From: Sporolactobacillus shoreae
GTDB lineage: Bacteria > Bacillota > Bacilli > Bacillales > Sporolactobacillaceae
Assembly (NCBI RefSeq): GCF_004684935.1
Contig: NZ_SRJD01000002.1
Location: 1 to 64,000 of the forward strand
Reading direction: 5' to 3'
DNA: 64,000 bases
This document shows, piece by piece, positions 27,715 to 37,233 of this stretch (within the stretch, counting starts at the first letter, position 1; every line of letters starts with the position of its first letter). The position numbers were made by a program, and so were the translations under genes. The notes under the pieces are model-generated. The model was not told the origin of the DNA and did not search any database. It saw only the letters and a program-made list of their open reading frames with translations.

Positions 27715-28443
27715 ATGATTGATCGTCAGTCGCCCGTCCCCGTTTACTTTCAGATCGAACAATATATTGAGCATCTGATTGAGGCGGAAGATCTTAAAGA
27801 AGGGGACAGAATTCCTTCTGAGAAAGAATTTACCGAACAATTTCAAGTGTCGAGAATGACCATCAGACAGGCCGTGATGGATCTGGTCAGTCAGGGCATT
27901 CTGATCCGCCTGAAAGGTAAGGGGACCTTTGTTTCCGAACGAAAAAAAATTGAGAAACCGCTGACAGGTCTTAATGGTTTTACTCAGGAAATGGAAAGCC
28001 GCGGGCTGAAGCCGGACAGCAGGTTGCTGGATTTCAAATTGTCGGTGCCGTCAAAAAAGATCGCCGCGAAACTCGCTCTGGACGTCGGGCAGAACATCTT
28101 TGAAATTAAAAGGACGCGGCTGGCCGATGGATTACCGATGGCTATTGAAACCTCCTTCATACCATCCGGACTTGTACCGGAACTCACCGCTGAGAAAGCA
28201 AATCAGTCCTTGTATGACTACATTGAAAAAGAATGCGGTTTGGTCATAGACCACGCCGAGCAAACGCTTGAAGCTTCGATTGTGACAGCTCGGGAAGCAA
28301 AACTTCTCGAAGTTCCGAAGGTTTCGCCTGTCCTGCTTATTGAACGTGTGTCCTATTTGAAGAGCGGAGAACCTTTTGAATTCACAAAATCACTTTATCG
28401 TGCAGATCGCTATAAATTTATTATTCGCCTCCCTAATGCATGA
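27715..28443 (+). CDS. nagR: GntR/HutC-family regulator of amino sugar use (NagR/YvoA)
   Basis: Repressor of 242 residues: an N-terminal GntR winged helix (about 10-72, DRIPSEKEFTEQFQVSRMTIRQAVMDLVSQGIL) and a C-terminal UTRA ligand-binding domain. In B. subtilis the equivalent protein represses nagAB and nagP and is released by amino-sugar phosphates. It starts on the base after the nagB stop codon. Its probable operator is the GTCTATAC element before nagA, giving autoregulation. Confidence 0.92.
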   Translation: MIDRQSPVPVYFQIEQYIEHLIEAEDLKEGDRIPSEKEFTEQFQVSRMTIRQAVMDLVSQGILIRLKGKGTFVSERKKIEKPLTGLNGFTQEMESRGLKPDSRLLDFKLSVPSKKIAAKLALDVGQNIFEIKRTRLADGLPMAIETSFIPSGLVPELTAEKANQSLYDYIEKECGLVIDHAEQTLEASIVTAREAKLLEVPKVSPVLLIERVSYLKSGEPFEFTKSLYRADRYKFIIRLPNA

Positions 28444-28515
28444 GATTTAAAAAAAATGCTTCTTCCGACAAAAATTTCCCGGGGAATGGTCGATAATACC
28501 CGTTTCAGGGTAACC

Positions 28516-28524
28516 TGTTATAAT
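28516..28524 (+). promoter_or_regulatory. Extended -10 promoter of ywlG
   Basis: TGTTATAAT is a perfect extended -10 element about 40 bp before the ywlG start. No strong -35 box is present. Confidence 0.6.
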
Positions 28525-28562
28525 GAAAATGGTTGAGAACAGGGAAGGGCGCAAATAAAAAA

Positions 28563-29132
28563 ATGGAATTGAATCAGCAGATTATAGATGAAGTCAGTCG
28601 CGCAGTGGGAGATCTTGAAAAAGCGATGCCATTTGATTCGCGGCACTTGCTCGTTGTTGGATGCAGCACCAGCGAAGTCGGTGGCAATCGGATCGGCACA
28701 TCCGGATCAATGGATGTGGCCGCGTCCATTTATGAGGCTCTGAAAAGAATTCATGAGCGGACTGGAGTCCGTTTCGCTTTTCAGTGCTGCGAACATTTGA
28801 ACCGGGCACTTGTTCTAGACAGGGACGTCGCTGATCATAAAAGATACGATCCGGTCACGGTCCGACCAATTCGGCATGCGGGCGGGTCAATGGCTACCTA
28901 CGCTTATGAGCAATTAACCGATCCTGTGGTTGTTGAATACATCAAGGCGGACGGCGGTATCGACATCGGAGACACGCTAATCGGCATGCACCTGAAACCG
29001 GTCGCAGTTCCGGTCCGCAGTGACGTAAAACGGATCGGAAGCGCCCATCTTGTGATGGCCAGAACCCGTCCGAAACTCATTGGCGGAGAGCGAGCCGTCT
29101 ACACTGAAAAAGAAACCTCGGGAACGATCTAA
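28563..29132 (+). CDS. ywlG: UPF0340/TIGR01440 family protein YwlG
   Basis: A 189-residue soluble protein of unknown biochemical role. Family features include LLVVGCSTSEVGGNRIGTSGS, the FQCCEHLNRALVLDRDVA block and the C-terminal IGSAHLVMARTRPKLIGGERA. The ATG at 28563 is used; a TTG at 28533 has no ribosome site, and even the ATG site (GGGAAGGG, about 14 bp away) is loose. In B. subtilis ywlG lies directly upstream of glyA; here two glycoside hydrolase genes on the other strand intervene. Confidence 0.88.
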   Translation: MELNQQIIDEVSRAVGDLEKAMPFDSRHLLVVGCSTSEVGGNRIGTSGSMDVAASIYEALKRIHERTGVRFAFQCCEHLNRALVLDRDVADHKRYDPVTVRPIRHAGGSMATYAYEQLTDPVVVEYIKADGGIDIGDTLIGMHLKPVAVPVRSDVKRIGSAHLVMARTRPKLIGGERAVYTEKETSGTI

Positions 29133-29136
29133 GGAA

Positions 29137-29188
29137 AAGGGCCACTGCATGATTGAGAAATCAACCATGCGGCGGCCCTTGGTTTTTT
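29137..29188. terminator. Strong bidirectional terminator after ywlG
   Basis: AAGGGCC pairs with GGCCCTT, with an inner GCATG/CATGC stem, followed by TTTTTT; it also serves the convergent small gene. Confidence 0.88.
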
Positions 29189-29399
29189 ATAGCAAATCAT
29201 TTTTTCTAATCATTTCGCCTTCCCAGGTAAGACGAACAATTTTAAATTCATGCCGTTTGGCTTTTGTTTTAAACATCGCACAGAATGAAATATAGTCATC
29301 ATGAGGCTCAATGGCATACAACCGCACATAGGTCATTCGGGTGCGTATTTTTCTGAAATAGTTTTCTGCGATTTGAGTCAATTCCTTCTGCGTTTTCAT
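29187..29399 (-). CDS. Small hypothetical protein (70 aa)
   Basis: Not recognised. The 70 residues have balanced, protein-like composition, with an N-terminal helix (MKTQKELTQIAENYFRKI) and predicted strands around YVRLYAIEPHDDYISF and FKIVRLTWEGEMI. It has no signal or membrane segment. The ATG lacks a clear ribosome site, and the upstream 20 bp are very AT-rich. It converges on ywlG and ends at that gene's terminator. It looks like a real, narrowly distributed gene, but a chance frame cannot be excluded. Confidence 0.5.
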   Translation of the reverse strand: MKTQKELTQIAENYFRKIRTRMTYVRLYAIEPHDDYISFCAMFKTKAKRHEFKIVRLTWEGEMIRKNDLL

Positions 29400-29498
29400 T
29401 TATTTATTTTAAAAAATCAGCTTCAGGAAAACACTGGTAAATGAAACCAAACTCGCACTAGTAAAGGAATGGAAACGATTTCTTGAATTTACTCCGTG

Positions 29499-31277
29499 CT
29501 AATAATTAAAGACAATCATATCCCAATATTCGAGCGAGGGAACATTCAGGTGTACAGCGCTCCCTTTCTGTTGAAAGGGCAGGCTGACCGGTATTCCATT
29601 CTTATAATCAGGTGAAACCAGCCAGATTTTTTTGACGGGCTTTTTTTCGGTCACTGTAAAATTGAGATCCCGCCGGGTGGCTGGCTTCGTCTGAGTACCG
29701 TCCGTGTCCCGCCAGTTCATCGAATGCGCATCGAGAAAATTGATCAGATGTAGGATTTTCTGGTTGCCCACCTGTTTGGCAAAAGTCCAGATATGCCCCT
29801 GCTGTGGATCCGCCGACAGGGGCAGCAGCTCCTCGGAGTGCACATCAATCGGTTCATTTTTCGCTCCATCCCTGAGCAGATTTTCGTAAGCGGTCAGAAA
29901 ATCATAATAATGCGTGATCCGGTTCTGCAAATCCGAAGACATCGCCAGGTGGGAGAAGGGAAAGTACTCCTTCGACAGCATGTGTTCGCCGAGCTCGATG
30001 TGGTCACCGCCGGAAGCGAAAATGACACTGTCTGTCAGCAGCACGCCCGGTGTGTTAAATGTCCCGGTGCCGTCCGATTTTCTATAATCCATATAAGCGG
30101 CGAGTACCGAACTTTTCCTGCCGCCGGAGTAATTGCTGTTTGCATCGATGATTTTCCGGAGATCTCCATATGAAGGGGTCTGATCCCAAACTTCACTGTA
30201 TAAAAAGTTAACGTCTGCGGATGCAATATCCTGCTGGCCGAATTGTCCGACCGCATTCATGACAAGATCTTTGTCTGGCATCTGGCTCCGGATCTGATTT
30301 AGAAACCCGGAAAAACTGTTCTGCAGTGGCACAACGTGGCCGTTTTCATCATAAACAGTCCCGCGATCACCGAGTTGGTCGACATGCCAGCCATCAAAAG
30401 GCAGGAACTGATAAACTGTTTTCTGCTGTCTGATCAAATAATTCTGCCAGCCGGGATTGGCCGGATTCATTAAATAGATATCGCTTTTCCAGCCGGCCGG
30501 CAGCGGATTGACATCGACCTGATTGTGATTCGGGTCTTTAAAAAGGAACCAGCCTCGCTGCGTGCCGTCCTGTTCCGAGTTGGCCAGAGCGCCGTATAGC
30601 AGGTTGTAGGACATGGCTTTCATGCCGCGCGCGTGCGCCGCGTCAATATAAGAGCGGACGGTCCAGCGGTCCACCGATCTGCCCGCGATGTCAGTCCAAG
30701 TGGATGGAATGCTTCCATTATTTACAGTTACCGGCTGATGATGCTTTTCACTCCAGTCATAAAACTGGATGCCATTGATGTGGTATCGGTTCAGCTGACC
30801 GATCGTTGACTGGATCTGCGCTTCCGTCATCGCCTGAAAATTGCTGAGAAAACCGTAGCGCGGAAATTTGCTCCAGTCGCCGGATACGTCAATACCGATC
30901 GTTTCCCGCTGCACCCGCCCCGAATCCTGCAACTTAACCACTGCGAGATAACCACTGAAATCGCGGTCCGGCGGCTGCCAGTTCCAGCTGATCTCACGTT
31001 TTCCGGCAGCAGAAACGGTCTGCTCACCAATTTTTTGGTCCAAATGATAATAAGTCACACTCAGTTGAGCGTCACGGACTCTGCTGTTCAGTGAAAAGCG
31101 GACGTTCTCGCCCGGCTTATAAGCGGCATGGTCCGTCTGCAGTCCGGAAAAAAGCGACTCGCTCACCTGGAGCTGAACGTTCTGCCGGGGGGCCTGTCCT
31201 GGCCGTAAAACCAGATAGATGATCAGTGCCAGCACGAGAACGGCAGCTATCAGTACTTTCTTTGAAGCTCGCTTCAT
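29499..31277 (-). CDS. GH66 dextranase / cycloisomaltooligosaccharide-type glucanase
   Basis: A 592-residue enzyme with an N-terminal signal anchor (residues 8-24) and no lipobox, so it is secreted or membrane-tethered. An N-terminal beta-sandwich leads into the GH66 catalytic barrel with PRYGFLSNF, NGIQFYDWSEKHHQP, the nucleophile Asp300 in FDGWHVDQLGDRG and the acid/base Glu362 in FLYSEVWDQ, followed by a C-terminal beta domain. GH66 enzymes cut alpha-1,6-glucan (dextran) or cyclise it; the CBM35 insert found in many cyclising members is not seen, which favours plain dextranase. AAGGATG precedes the ATG. It lies 181 bp downstream of the GH31 gene in the same direction. Confidence 0.88.
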   Translation of the reverse strand: MKRASKKVLIAAVLVLALIIYLVLRPGQAPRQNVQLQVSESLFSGLQTDHAAYKPGENVRFSLNSRVRDAQLSVTYYHLDQKIGEQTVSAAGKREISWNWQPPDRDFSGYLAVVKLQDSGRVQRETIGIDVSGDWSKFPRYGFLSNFQAMTEAQIQSTIGQLNRYHINGIQFYDWSEKHHQPVTVNNGSIPSTWTDIAGRSVDRWTVRSYIDAAHARGMKAMSYNLLYGALANSEQDGTQRGWFLFKDPNHNQVDVNPLPAGWKSDIYLMNPANPGWQNYLIRQQKTVYQFLPFDGWHVDQLGDRGTVYDENGHVVPLQNSFSGFLNQIRSQMPDKDLVMNAVGQFGQQDIASADVNFLYSEVWDQTPSYGDLRKIIDANSNYSGGRKSSVLAAYMDYRKSDGTGTFNTPGVLLTDSVIFASGGDHIELGEHMLSKEYFPFSHLAMSSDLQNRITHYYDFLTAYENLLRDGAKNEPIDVHSEELLPLSADPQQGHIWTFAKQVGNQKILHLINFLDAHSMNWRDTDGTQTKPATRRDLNFTVTEKKPVKKIWLVSPDYKNGIPVSLPFQQKGSAVHLNVPSLEYWDMIVFNY

Positions 31278-31458
31278 CGTCCGATCACATCCTTTTCGAA
31301 TCCCTGTCTGTCCACACAGCTATTAGATTTTGAAACCGAAATCCGGTTTATGCGTGATCCTCATATTCGCATGGCTTTTCAAATTTCCGCATGATTCCAG
31401 GAATGATACGCCATTCTCCGCCCGGGGCACATCCCGCCGGACGGTCTTGTAAAAAAGA

Positions 31459-33993
31459 TTACCTGATAAATACTTTGGATTGCAATCCTGCAGGTATTTT
31501 TACATCGAGTTCTTTTGTCGTACCATCGTAATAATAGCCTAGATCCTGCCCACCCAGTTGCTCGAGGCTGTCCGTTTGATCAAAGGCCTGATAGCCGGTG
31601 CGTACCATCGACGGCCGATCCACGTTGTGCAGCTTCAGTGTATAGGACTGAATCGCAGACGCATAATTGCTCACTTGTTTGTCCTGACTGAAAACAATGC
31701 GTCCGCCTCTTTTTTCAACCTGGAAGTTGGTCAGGTTATAAGCGCCACGCTCATGATCCAGTGAATGACCGTCATCTTCATAAAAACTGAAAGACGCCTG
31801 GGAATTCAGATAAGTGTCGAGAATCAGATTTTTCAAAGGCTTTTCTCCGGTATATTGTTGGACATCACGTGACGGGATGATTGAATCCTTTTTCACAAAA
31901 ATGGGCATCGAATCCAGCGGCACATTAACGGTGATCGTCTGTCCGCCCTGGTATTCCTTCTGACTGTCGAAATCAACCCATGTTTCGCCTTTTGGCAGAT
32001 AGACGCTGCGTGATGTTTTTCCTTGTTCAACAATCGGTGCGACCATCATCGAATCCCCGAATAGGAACTGGTCACTGATATTGTAAGTCTTCCGGTCATG
32101 CTGATACTGGAAAACAAGCGGCTGCTGCACGGGACGGCCGGTTTCCGCGGCGTTGTGAAACGCGTTGTACAGATAAGGAAGCAGCTGATAACGAAGGTTG
32201 ATATACTTTTTGCTGATTTTTTCAACATCGCTGCCGAACGACCATGGTTCCTGCGTGTAACTCTTATCGCTTGTCCCGTCATAATGAATGCGCGAGTAGG
32301 GTAGGAATGAGCCAAGTTCGATCCAGCGCGCAAACAGCTCCGGAGTCGCTTCATTTCCGAATCCTCCGATATCGTTGCCAACAAAGGCGGCGCCGGAGAG
32401 GCCCAAATTCATATTCATCGGAAGGGACATCTGTAGATGCTCCCAGTCACTCAAGCTGTCACCGGTCCAAACCGCGGCGTAACGCTGAGTGCCGGCGAAC
32501 ATGTCGCGAGAAAGGATGAACGGCCGTTCATCCTGCCGTGTTTTCTGCCACGCCTGATAGGTGGCCTCGTCTTCGAGGTGTCCGTACAGATTGTGAAACT
32601 CGGACGACAGAATTTTATTCCCGTTGTCGTCTGTTCCATATGCATCAAGCGGAAGTGTATGGTTGAATCCCTGAGCATCGTTAAAAACGGCCGGCTCATT
32701 CATATCGTTCCAGATGCCGTCGGCGCCCGATCCAAGCAATGAGTCGGCAACGTGTCCTGCCCACCAGTCACGCACCGTGCTCCGCAGAAAATCGGGGAAG
32801 ACGGAATCCTTCGGCCAGACCGGTCCGACATAAGGCTTACCGTCAGCTTTTTTCACCCAGTAATCCTTGGCCGTTCCATCCTGATAAATCGAATACTGAT
32901 CATCTGCTTTCACGCCCGGATCGTTGATCGCTACAGCATGGAGGCCGCCCATCTGTTTGAGTTTGTCCAGCGCTTTTTTATAGTCATCCTTCCAGGTGAA
33001 CACCCGAAAGCCATTCATATAGTCGATGTCAAAATGGAGTGCGTCGAGCGGGATTTGCTTATCGCGGTATGTCTGCGCTACCTGAGTTAGTTGATCCGGA
33101 GTATAACCCCAGCTGCTCTGGTGCAGGCCAAGCGCCCACTCCGGCGGCAGGTTGATCCGTCCCGTGAGTTCCGTGTACTGATCGATGACATGCGATATAT
33201 CGGGTCCATTCATAAAATAATAAGTCAGCGGCCCGCCATTCGCGTAAAAATAGTAATAGTCATCGGACTCTTTCTCCATGTTGTAATAGGAACGGTATGA
33301 GTTGTCGAACAGGATGCCATATGCATTCCCTTTTTTCAGTCCGATGAAAAAAGGAATCGTCGTATAGACATATTTTGTGTCGTTGGTATAGCCATAGGCA
33401 TCCGTATTCCACATGCCCATCGCGGTGCCCCGCTTGTTCAGTGTGCTGCCTGTCTGTTCGCCGAAGCCGTAAAAATTTTCGCTTTTATCGGTTTTTTTGA
33501 AAACATAAGGTTTTCCATTTTCATAGCCCGAAGAAGCCCCGTTTTTCAGGTAATCTTCGCTAATCACGTGTCCGCTTTGATCAAGAACTTTGATCGCGAA
33601 CGGTTTCTTTTTGAGCATAATCGTCAGTTTATCTGTCTTGACGACGACTTGATTCCTTTGGTCGCGGATCGCAAAAGCCGGCGTTTGCCAGTCTTTCTTT
33701 TGTATAGCTGGTGAATCTTTTTCTTCAGATCCGTCAGGAAGGACGGAAAACTTGAAAAGATCCGGCGAAAGAAGGTGGAGGGTACTTTGATAATCCCCAA
33801 GATCCAGCTGGACACCATCTGAAATCTGACGGACATTCTGAACCGAAAGCTTTTGCAACTGCTGCAGGTTCAGCGGTGTATCCGCTTCAGGCTGCGTTGT
33901 CGCGGCTGCGTGCGGCAGCGCCAGCGTAAACATCAGGACAAATGCAAGGACAAGGGCGACTATTAATTTGAACCTTGATAAATAGTGGGACAC
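31459..33993 (-). CDS. Secreted GH31 alpha-glucosidase
   Basis: An 844-residue enzyme with a signal peptide (SRFKLIVALVLAFVLMFTLALPHAAA) and the GH31 fold: an N-terminal galactose mutarotase-like beta domain, then the barrel with the catalytic nucleophile Asp430 in GIWNDMNEPAVF and the acid/base region around AAVWTGDSLSDW, then a C-terminal DUF5110-type beta domain (YEDDGHSLDHERGAY). The GTG at 33993 is chosen because GAGAGGAG lies 7 bp upstream; upstream in-frame extensions would spoil the signal peptide. Paired with a GH66 enzyme, it probably trims isomalto-oligosaccharides to glucose; the linkage preference is inferred. Confidence 0.9.
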   Translation of the reverse strand: MSHYLSRFKLIVALVLAFVLMFTLALPHAAATTQPEADTPLNLQQLQKLSVQNVRQISDGVQLDLGDYQSTLHLLSPDLFKFSVLPDGSEEKDSPAIQKKDWQTPAFAIRDQRNQVVVKTDKLTIMLKKKPFAIKVLDQSGHVISEDYLKNGASSGYENGKPYVFKKTDKSENFYGFGEQTGSTLNKRGTAMGMWNTDAYGYTNDTKYVYTTIPFFIGLKKGNAYGILFDNSYRSYYNMEKESDDYYYFYANGGPLTYYFMNGPDISHVIDQYTELTGRINLPPEWALGLHQSSWGYTPDQLTQVAQTYRDKQIPLDALHFDIDYMNGFRVFTWKDDYKKALDKLKQMGGLHAVAINDPGVKADDQYSIYQDGTAKDYWVKKADGKPYVGPVWPKDSVFPDFLRSTVRDWWAGHVADSLLGSGADGIWNDMNEPAVFNDAQGFNHTLPLDAYGTDDNGNKILSSEFHNLYGHLEDEATYQAWQKTRQDERPFILSRDMFAGTQRYAAVWTGDSLSDWEHLQMSLPMNMNLGLSGAAFVGNDIGGFGNEATPELFARWIELGSFLPYSRIHYDGTSDKSYTQEPWSFGSDVEKISKKYINLRYQLLPYLYNAFHNAAETGRPVQQPLVFQYQHDRKTYNISDQFLFGDSMMVAPIVEQGKTSRSVYLPKGETWVDFDSQKEYQGGQTITVNVPLDSMPIFVKKDSIIPSRDVQQYTGEKPLKNLILDTYLNSQASFSFYEDDGHSLDHERGAYNLTNFQVEKRGGRIVFSQDKQVSNYASAIQSYTLKLHNVDRPSMVRTGYQAFDQTDSLEQLGGQDLGYYYDGTTKELDVKIPAGLQSKVFIR

Positions 33994-34771
33994 GAGAATG
34001 CTCCTCTCATTTTTGAAGCGGGGGAAAAGATGTTTACCCCGGTCTATGTACCGCATGAGCGGCATGTTTCCATTATTTGGAAAAGTATTCAATTGTTGAA
34101 AAAATCAGACAATGTGTAAAAAGGTCCGGCACAGCCTGTACGCTAAAAGTGTTCCGGCTCAGGCAAACCGTTGCCAGATCTCTTTTCATAGGCTGGGATC
34201 AGATCGGGAGGATGCGCATCGAATGACGATTGATTCCAAACCAAATGTATAAGACCTTCAGCAGGGATTCAACTAGAAAAATATGCCTGTAAGACCCTTA
34301 ACCATGAGCTTGAAAAAGGCTGATATGATTACGGGGTGGGGATGAAAGCGATATACCTGGTTGCGGACGCGTGCCCTGAATTTTCGAAAAAATCATTCTA
34401 AAGACCCCTGACTTCCGTGGTCGGACGCTGTCGCCGCTTTTTTTCCCGGCTCTTTTTAATATTCCTCAATAATCCTGTCATCTCTGTCTTCTTTTTTTAG
34501 TATGTCCGTAATAATGTAAAACGGATTTCATATTATTCTGGAAAAAATTGTTTGTCCGTACCTGAAGTTTCCATATGATCCGTACTATGCCCTGCCTAAA
34601 AGATGCACGGTGGAATATAAGTGTGTCTGACGTCGGAAGTCCTCAGAACTATCAAACGTAAACGGCAGAGACCCATCCCTCAGTCTGATTTAATTCACTC
34701 TTACCGGACAAAATATGATAAACTTTAGATTGAATCAGACATCAGAGGTTGAGAGGAGTTGCACGCCATCC
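33994..34771. other. Long divergent region between GH31 and glyA
   Basis: No convincing gene is seen in 777 bp. A 19-codon frame at 34342-34401 (starts MKAIYLVADACPEF) has GGGGTGGGG directly before its ATG; it may be a leader peptide or chance. Towards glyA, TATGAT lies at about 34713 with a weak TTTAAT upstream, the likely glyA promoter. No riboswitch or PurR-box pair was recognised. Confidence 0.4.
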
Positions 34772-36028
34772 ATGAGCGGAATTGAAGCACAGGATCCGGA
34801 AGTTTTCAATGCAATTGAAAAGGAACTTGGGAGACAGAGGAAGAAAATCGAACTGATCGCGTCGGAAAATTTCGTAAGCGAGGCGGTTCTTGAAGCGGCG
34901 GGCTCTGTCCTGACGAATAAATACGCAGAGGGCTATCCAGGGCATCGCTATTACGGCGGCTGCGAATATGTCGATATCGTCGAAGATCTGGCGAGAAACA
35001 GGGCACTAAAGCTTTTCGGTGCGGATCATGTGAATGTCCAGCCGCACTCAGGCGCGCAAGCGAACATGGCCGTATACGACGCGGTACTCGAACCTGGAGA
35101 TACCGTGCTCGGCATGCGCCTTGCGCACGGCGGTCATCTGTCGCACGGCAGCCAGGTGAACTTCAGTGGCCAGCTCTATCATTTTGTGGATTACGGTGTG
35201 ACCCAAGAGACGCAGCGCATTGACTATGACGAAGTCAGAAGCCAGGCGCTGAAATATAAACCGAAACTGATCGTTGCAGGTGCAAGTGCTTACCCGCGCA
35301 TTATTGATTTTAAAAAATTCCGCGAGATTGCTGATGAGGTCGGTGCCATGCTGATGGTCGACATGGCACATATTGCCGGGCTCATCGCGACCGGACTGCA
35401 TCCGAGCCCAATCCCGTACGCCGATTTTGTGACGACAACAACTCACAAAACACTCAGGGGACCGCGCGGCGGCATGATTTTTTGCAAAGAAGAATATGCC
35501 AAGAAGATCGATAAAGCGATTTTCCCGGGCATCCAGGGTGGCCCGCTGATGCATATCATCGCAGCGAAGGCCGTAGCGTTCGGCGAGGCCCTTCAGCCTT
35601 CTTTTAAAAAATATTCCGAACAGATCGTTGCCAATGCCAAAGCGTTTGCCGCGGCCCTGCAGGAGAACGGGCTGAACCTCGTTTCCGGCGGGACGGACAA
35701 TCACCTGCTGCTGGTCGATGTACGAAATCTGGGTATAACCGGCAAGAAGGCCGAAGCCGTCCTTGACAGCATCGGCATCACAACGAACAAGAACGCGATT
35801 CCTTATGATCCGGAAAAACCATTCGTGACCAGCGGTATTCGCATGGGTACACCGGCTGTGACCACACGCGGCTTCAAGGAAGACGACATGAAGGAAGTGG
35901 CGTCAATCATTGCAACGGCGCTGAAGAATCCGGAGGCCGAGGCGGTACTGTCCGCGCAGGCACAGCGTGTCGACGCGCTGACGGAAAAATATCCGCTCTA
36001 TGCCACTGGAACGGGTGCTTTCGCCTGA
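34772..36028 (+). CDS. glyA: Serine hydroxymethyltransferase
   Basis: PLP enzyme that interconverts serine and glycine while charging tetrahydrofolate with one-carbon units. The 418-residue protein has the conserved N-terminal [34 protein letters not shown], the PLP-binding Lys in [14 protein letters not shown] and the C-terminal [16 protein letters not shown]. The ATG at 34772 fits the family start; GAGAGGAG lies 14 bp upstream, a little far. upp follows after 102 bp without a terminator, as in B. subtilis. Confidence 0.97.
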   Translation: MSGIEAQDPEVFNAIEKELGRQRKKIELIASENFVSEAVLEAAGSVLTNKYAEGYPGHRYYGGCEYVDIVEDLARNRALKLFGADHVNVQPHSGAQANMAVYDAVLEPGDTVLGMRLAHGGHLSHGSQVNFSGQLYHFVDYGVTQETQRIDYDEVRSQALKYKPKLIVAGASAYPRIIDFKKFREIADEVGAMLMVDMAHIAGLIATGLHPSPIPYADFVTTTTHKTLRGPRGGMIFCKEEYAKKIDKAIFPGIQGGPLMHIIAAKAVAFGEALQPSFKKYSEQIVANAKAFAAALQENGLNLVSGGTDNHLLLVDVRNLGITGKKAEAVLDSIGITTNKNAIPYDPEKPFVTSGIRMGTPAVTTRGFKEDDMKEVASIIATALKNPEAEAVLSAQAQRVDALTEKYPLYATGTGAFA

Positions 36029-36130
36029 TTGATCCATATTTATAGAAGAAAACCGTCTCGATTCTTTACGAGAAGGTTGAAATATTTCAGAGAAAAAGAA
36101 TTTTTTGTTCAGAAATTGGAGGCAGGAACC

Positions 36131-36760
36131 ATGGGAAAGCTGGTTGTATTGGATCATCCGTTGATTCAGCACAAACTGACAATGATCCGCGATCACAGGA
36201 CAGGCACGAAAGCGTTTCGGGAGCTTGTCGATGAGGTTGCCACGTTGATGGCGTTTGAAATCACACGCGACCTTCCGCTTGAAGAAACAGAAGTAGAAAC
36301 CCCGGTTGCCAAGGCAAAGGCCTACCGCATCGCTGGGAAAAAACTCGGCATCGTGCCGGTACTCCGCGCCGGTCTTGGTATGGTTGACGGTGTGCTGAAT
36401 CTCATTCCGGCAGCAAAAGTCGGCCATGTCGGGCTCTTCCGCGATCCGGAAACGCTGAAACCGGTGGAATACTATTTCAAAATGCCGCCTGACATTTCCG
36501 AACGTGACCTGATCATTGTCGATCCGATGCTCGCGACTGGCGGTACTGCGGCGGAAACAATCACTCTCCTGAAAAAACGCGGGGCACATAACATCAAACT
36601 GATGTGTTTGATTGGTGCGCCTGAAGGTGTCAAAGCGGTTCAGACCGCGCATCCAGACGTCGACATTTATTTGGCGGCGCTGGATGACCACCTGAACGAG
36701 CACGGCTATATCGTCCCGGGTCTCGGCGACGCCGGCGACAGGCTGTTCGGAACAAAATGA
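36131..36760 (+). CDS. upp: Uracil phosphoribosyltransferase
   Basis: Salvages uracil to UMP using PRPP. The 209-residue protein has the PRPP loop [16 protein letters not shown], the uracil-binding C-terminal [17 protein letters not shown] and the [12 protein letters not shown] segment. GGAGGCAGG precedes the ATG at 36131; the in-frame region before it is not upp-like. A strong terminator follows. Confidence 0.97.
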   Translation: MGKLVVLDHPLIQHKLTMIRDHRTGTKAFRELVDEVATLMAFEITRDLPLEETEVETPVAKAKAYRIAGKKLGIVPVLRAGLGMVDGVLNLIPAAKVGHVGLFRDPETLKPVEYYFKMPPDISERDLIIVDPMLATGGTAAETITLLKKRGAHNIKLMCLIGAPEGVKAVQTAHPDVDIYLAALDDHLNEHGYIVPGLGDAGDRLFGTK

Positions 36761-36778
36761 AATGGATGGATGGCAAAC

Positions 36779-36821
36779 GGGCTTTCGGTGAAAACTATTT
36801 TCACAGAAAGCCTGCTTTTTT
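36779..36821 (+). terminator. Strong terminator after upp
   Basis: GGCTTTC, then TGAAAA, pair with TTTTCA and GAAAGCC, giving a long stem before T6. Confidence 0.92.
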
Positions 36822-36838
36822 CGACTTTATTTTCTTTG

Positions 36839-36968
36839 TTGGTGATTTGTCACAATTTAAAGGTGACGAATGGAGAAAAAGTGATTAGAATTCTAAGTGT
36901 AAGGGAACGAAGAAAAAGTGACATCGCACAACATAAAGCCTTACATGAGTATGTGACGCATTTCACAA
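36839..36968 (+). promoter_or_regulatory. Cluster of TGTGA/TCACA palindromes upstream of the atp promoter (Rex-like)
   Basis: ATGTGACGCATTTCACAA (36951-36968) matches the Rex operator consensus TTGTGAAATATTTCACAA at 14 of 18 positions and ends 14 bp before the -35 box. A second element, GTGATTTGTCAC (36842-36853), is a perfect-arm palindrome. TGTGAC recurs at 36971-36976. Rex is an NADH/NAD-sensing repressor of fermentation and energy genes; binding here is inferred. The 36822-37233 stretch holds no gene. Confidence 0.5.
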
Positions 36969-36982
36969 TATGTGACAAATTG

Positions 36983-37011
36983 TTGACATTACGACAGCGC
37001 TTTCGTAAAAT
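36983..37011 (+). promoter_or_regulatory. Sigma-A promoter of the atp operon
   Basis: A perfect TTGACA (36983-36988), a 17-bp spacer and TAAAAT (37006-37011). It is the only strong promoter seen before the nine-gene block. Confidence 0.85.
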
Positions 37012-37233
37012 TAAGTAGCAATGTGCTTTTTTAATGAAAGGCGCAGGTGCTTTTTCCAGACAACCGGTTTGGAGCACTGGATACTTGTCAATTGTTTGTT
37101 GAAATTGTGTCGTGTCCCGGATCTGCGGCCTTGCATTCGAAAGACATAGTGGAGAAGAAAGTTTCTCGGAGCTTTCTAGAAGCTGAAGGATCCGGACAGA
37201 CTGAAGATTGGAAACAGGTATCGGGGGTCTCGC

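Noticed and set aside
29187-29399. Discarding the 70-residue gene as a shadow
   Set aside because: Kept at low confidence instead: no gene lies opposite and its composition is protein-like, although the ribosome site is weak.
34500-34771. Purine or glycine riboswitch, or PurR boxes, before glyA
   Set aside because: None of the conserved aptamer sequences and no paired CGAA-containing PurR boxes were recognised.
36770-37018. 82-residue plus-strand frame after upp
   Set aside because: It starts in the upp terminator and covers the Rex-like sites and the atp promoter.
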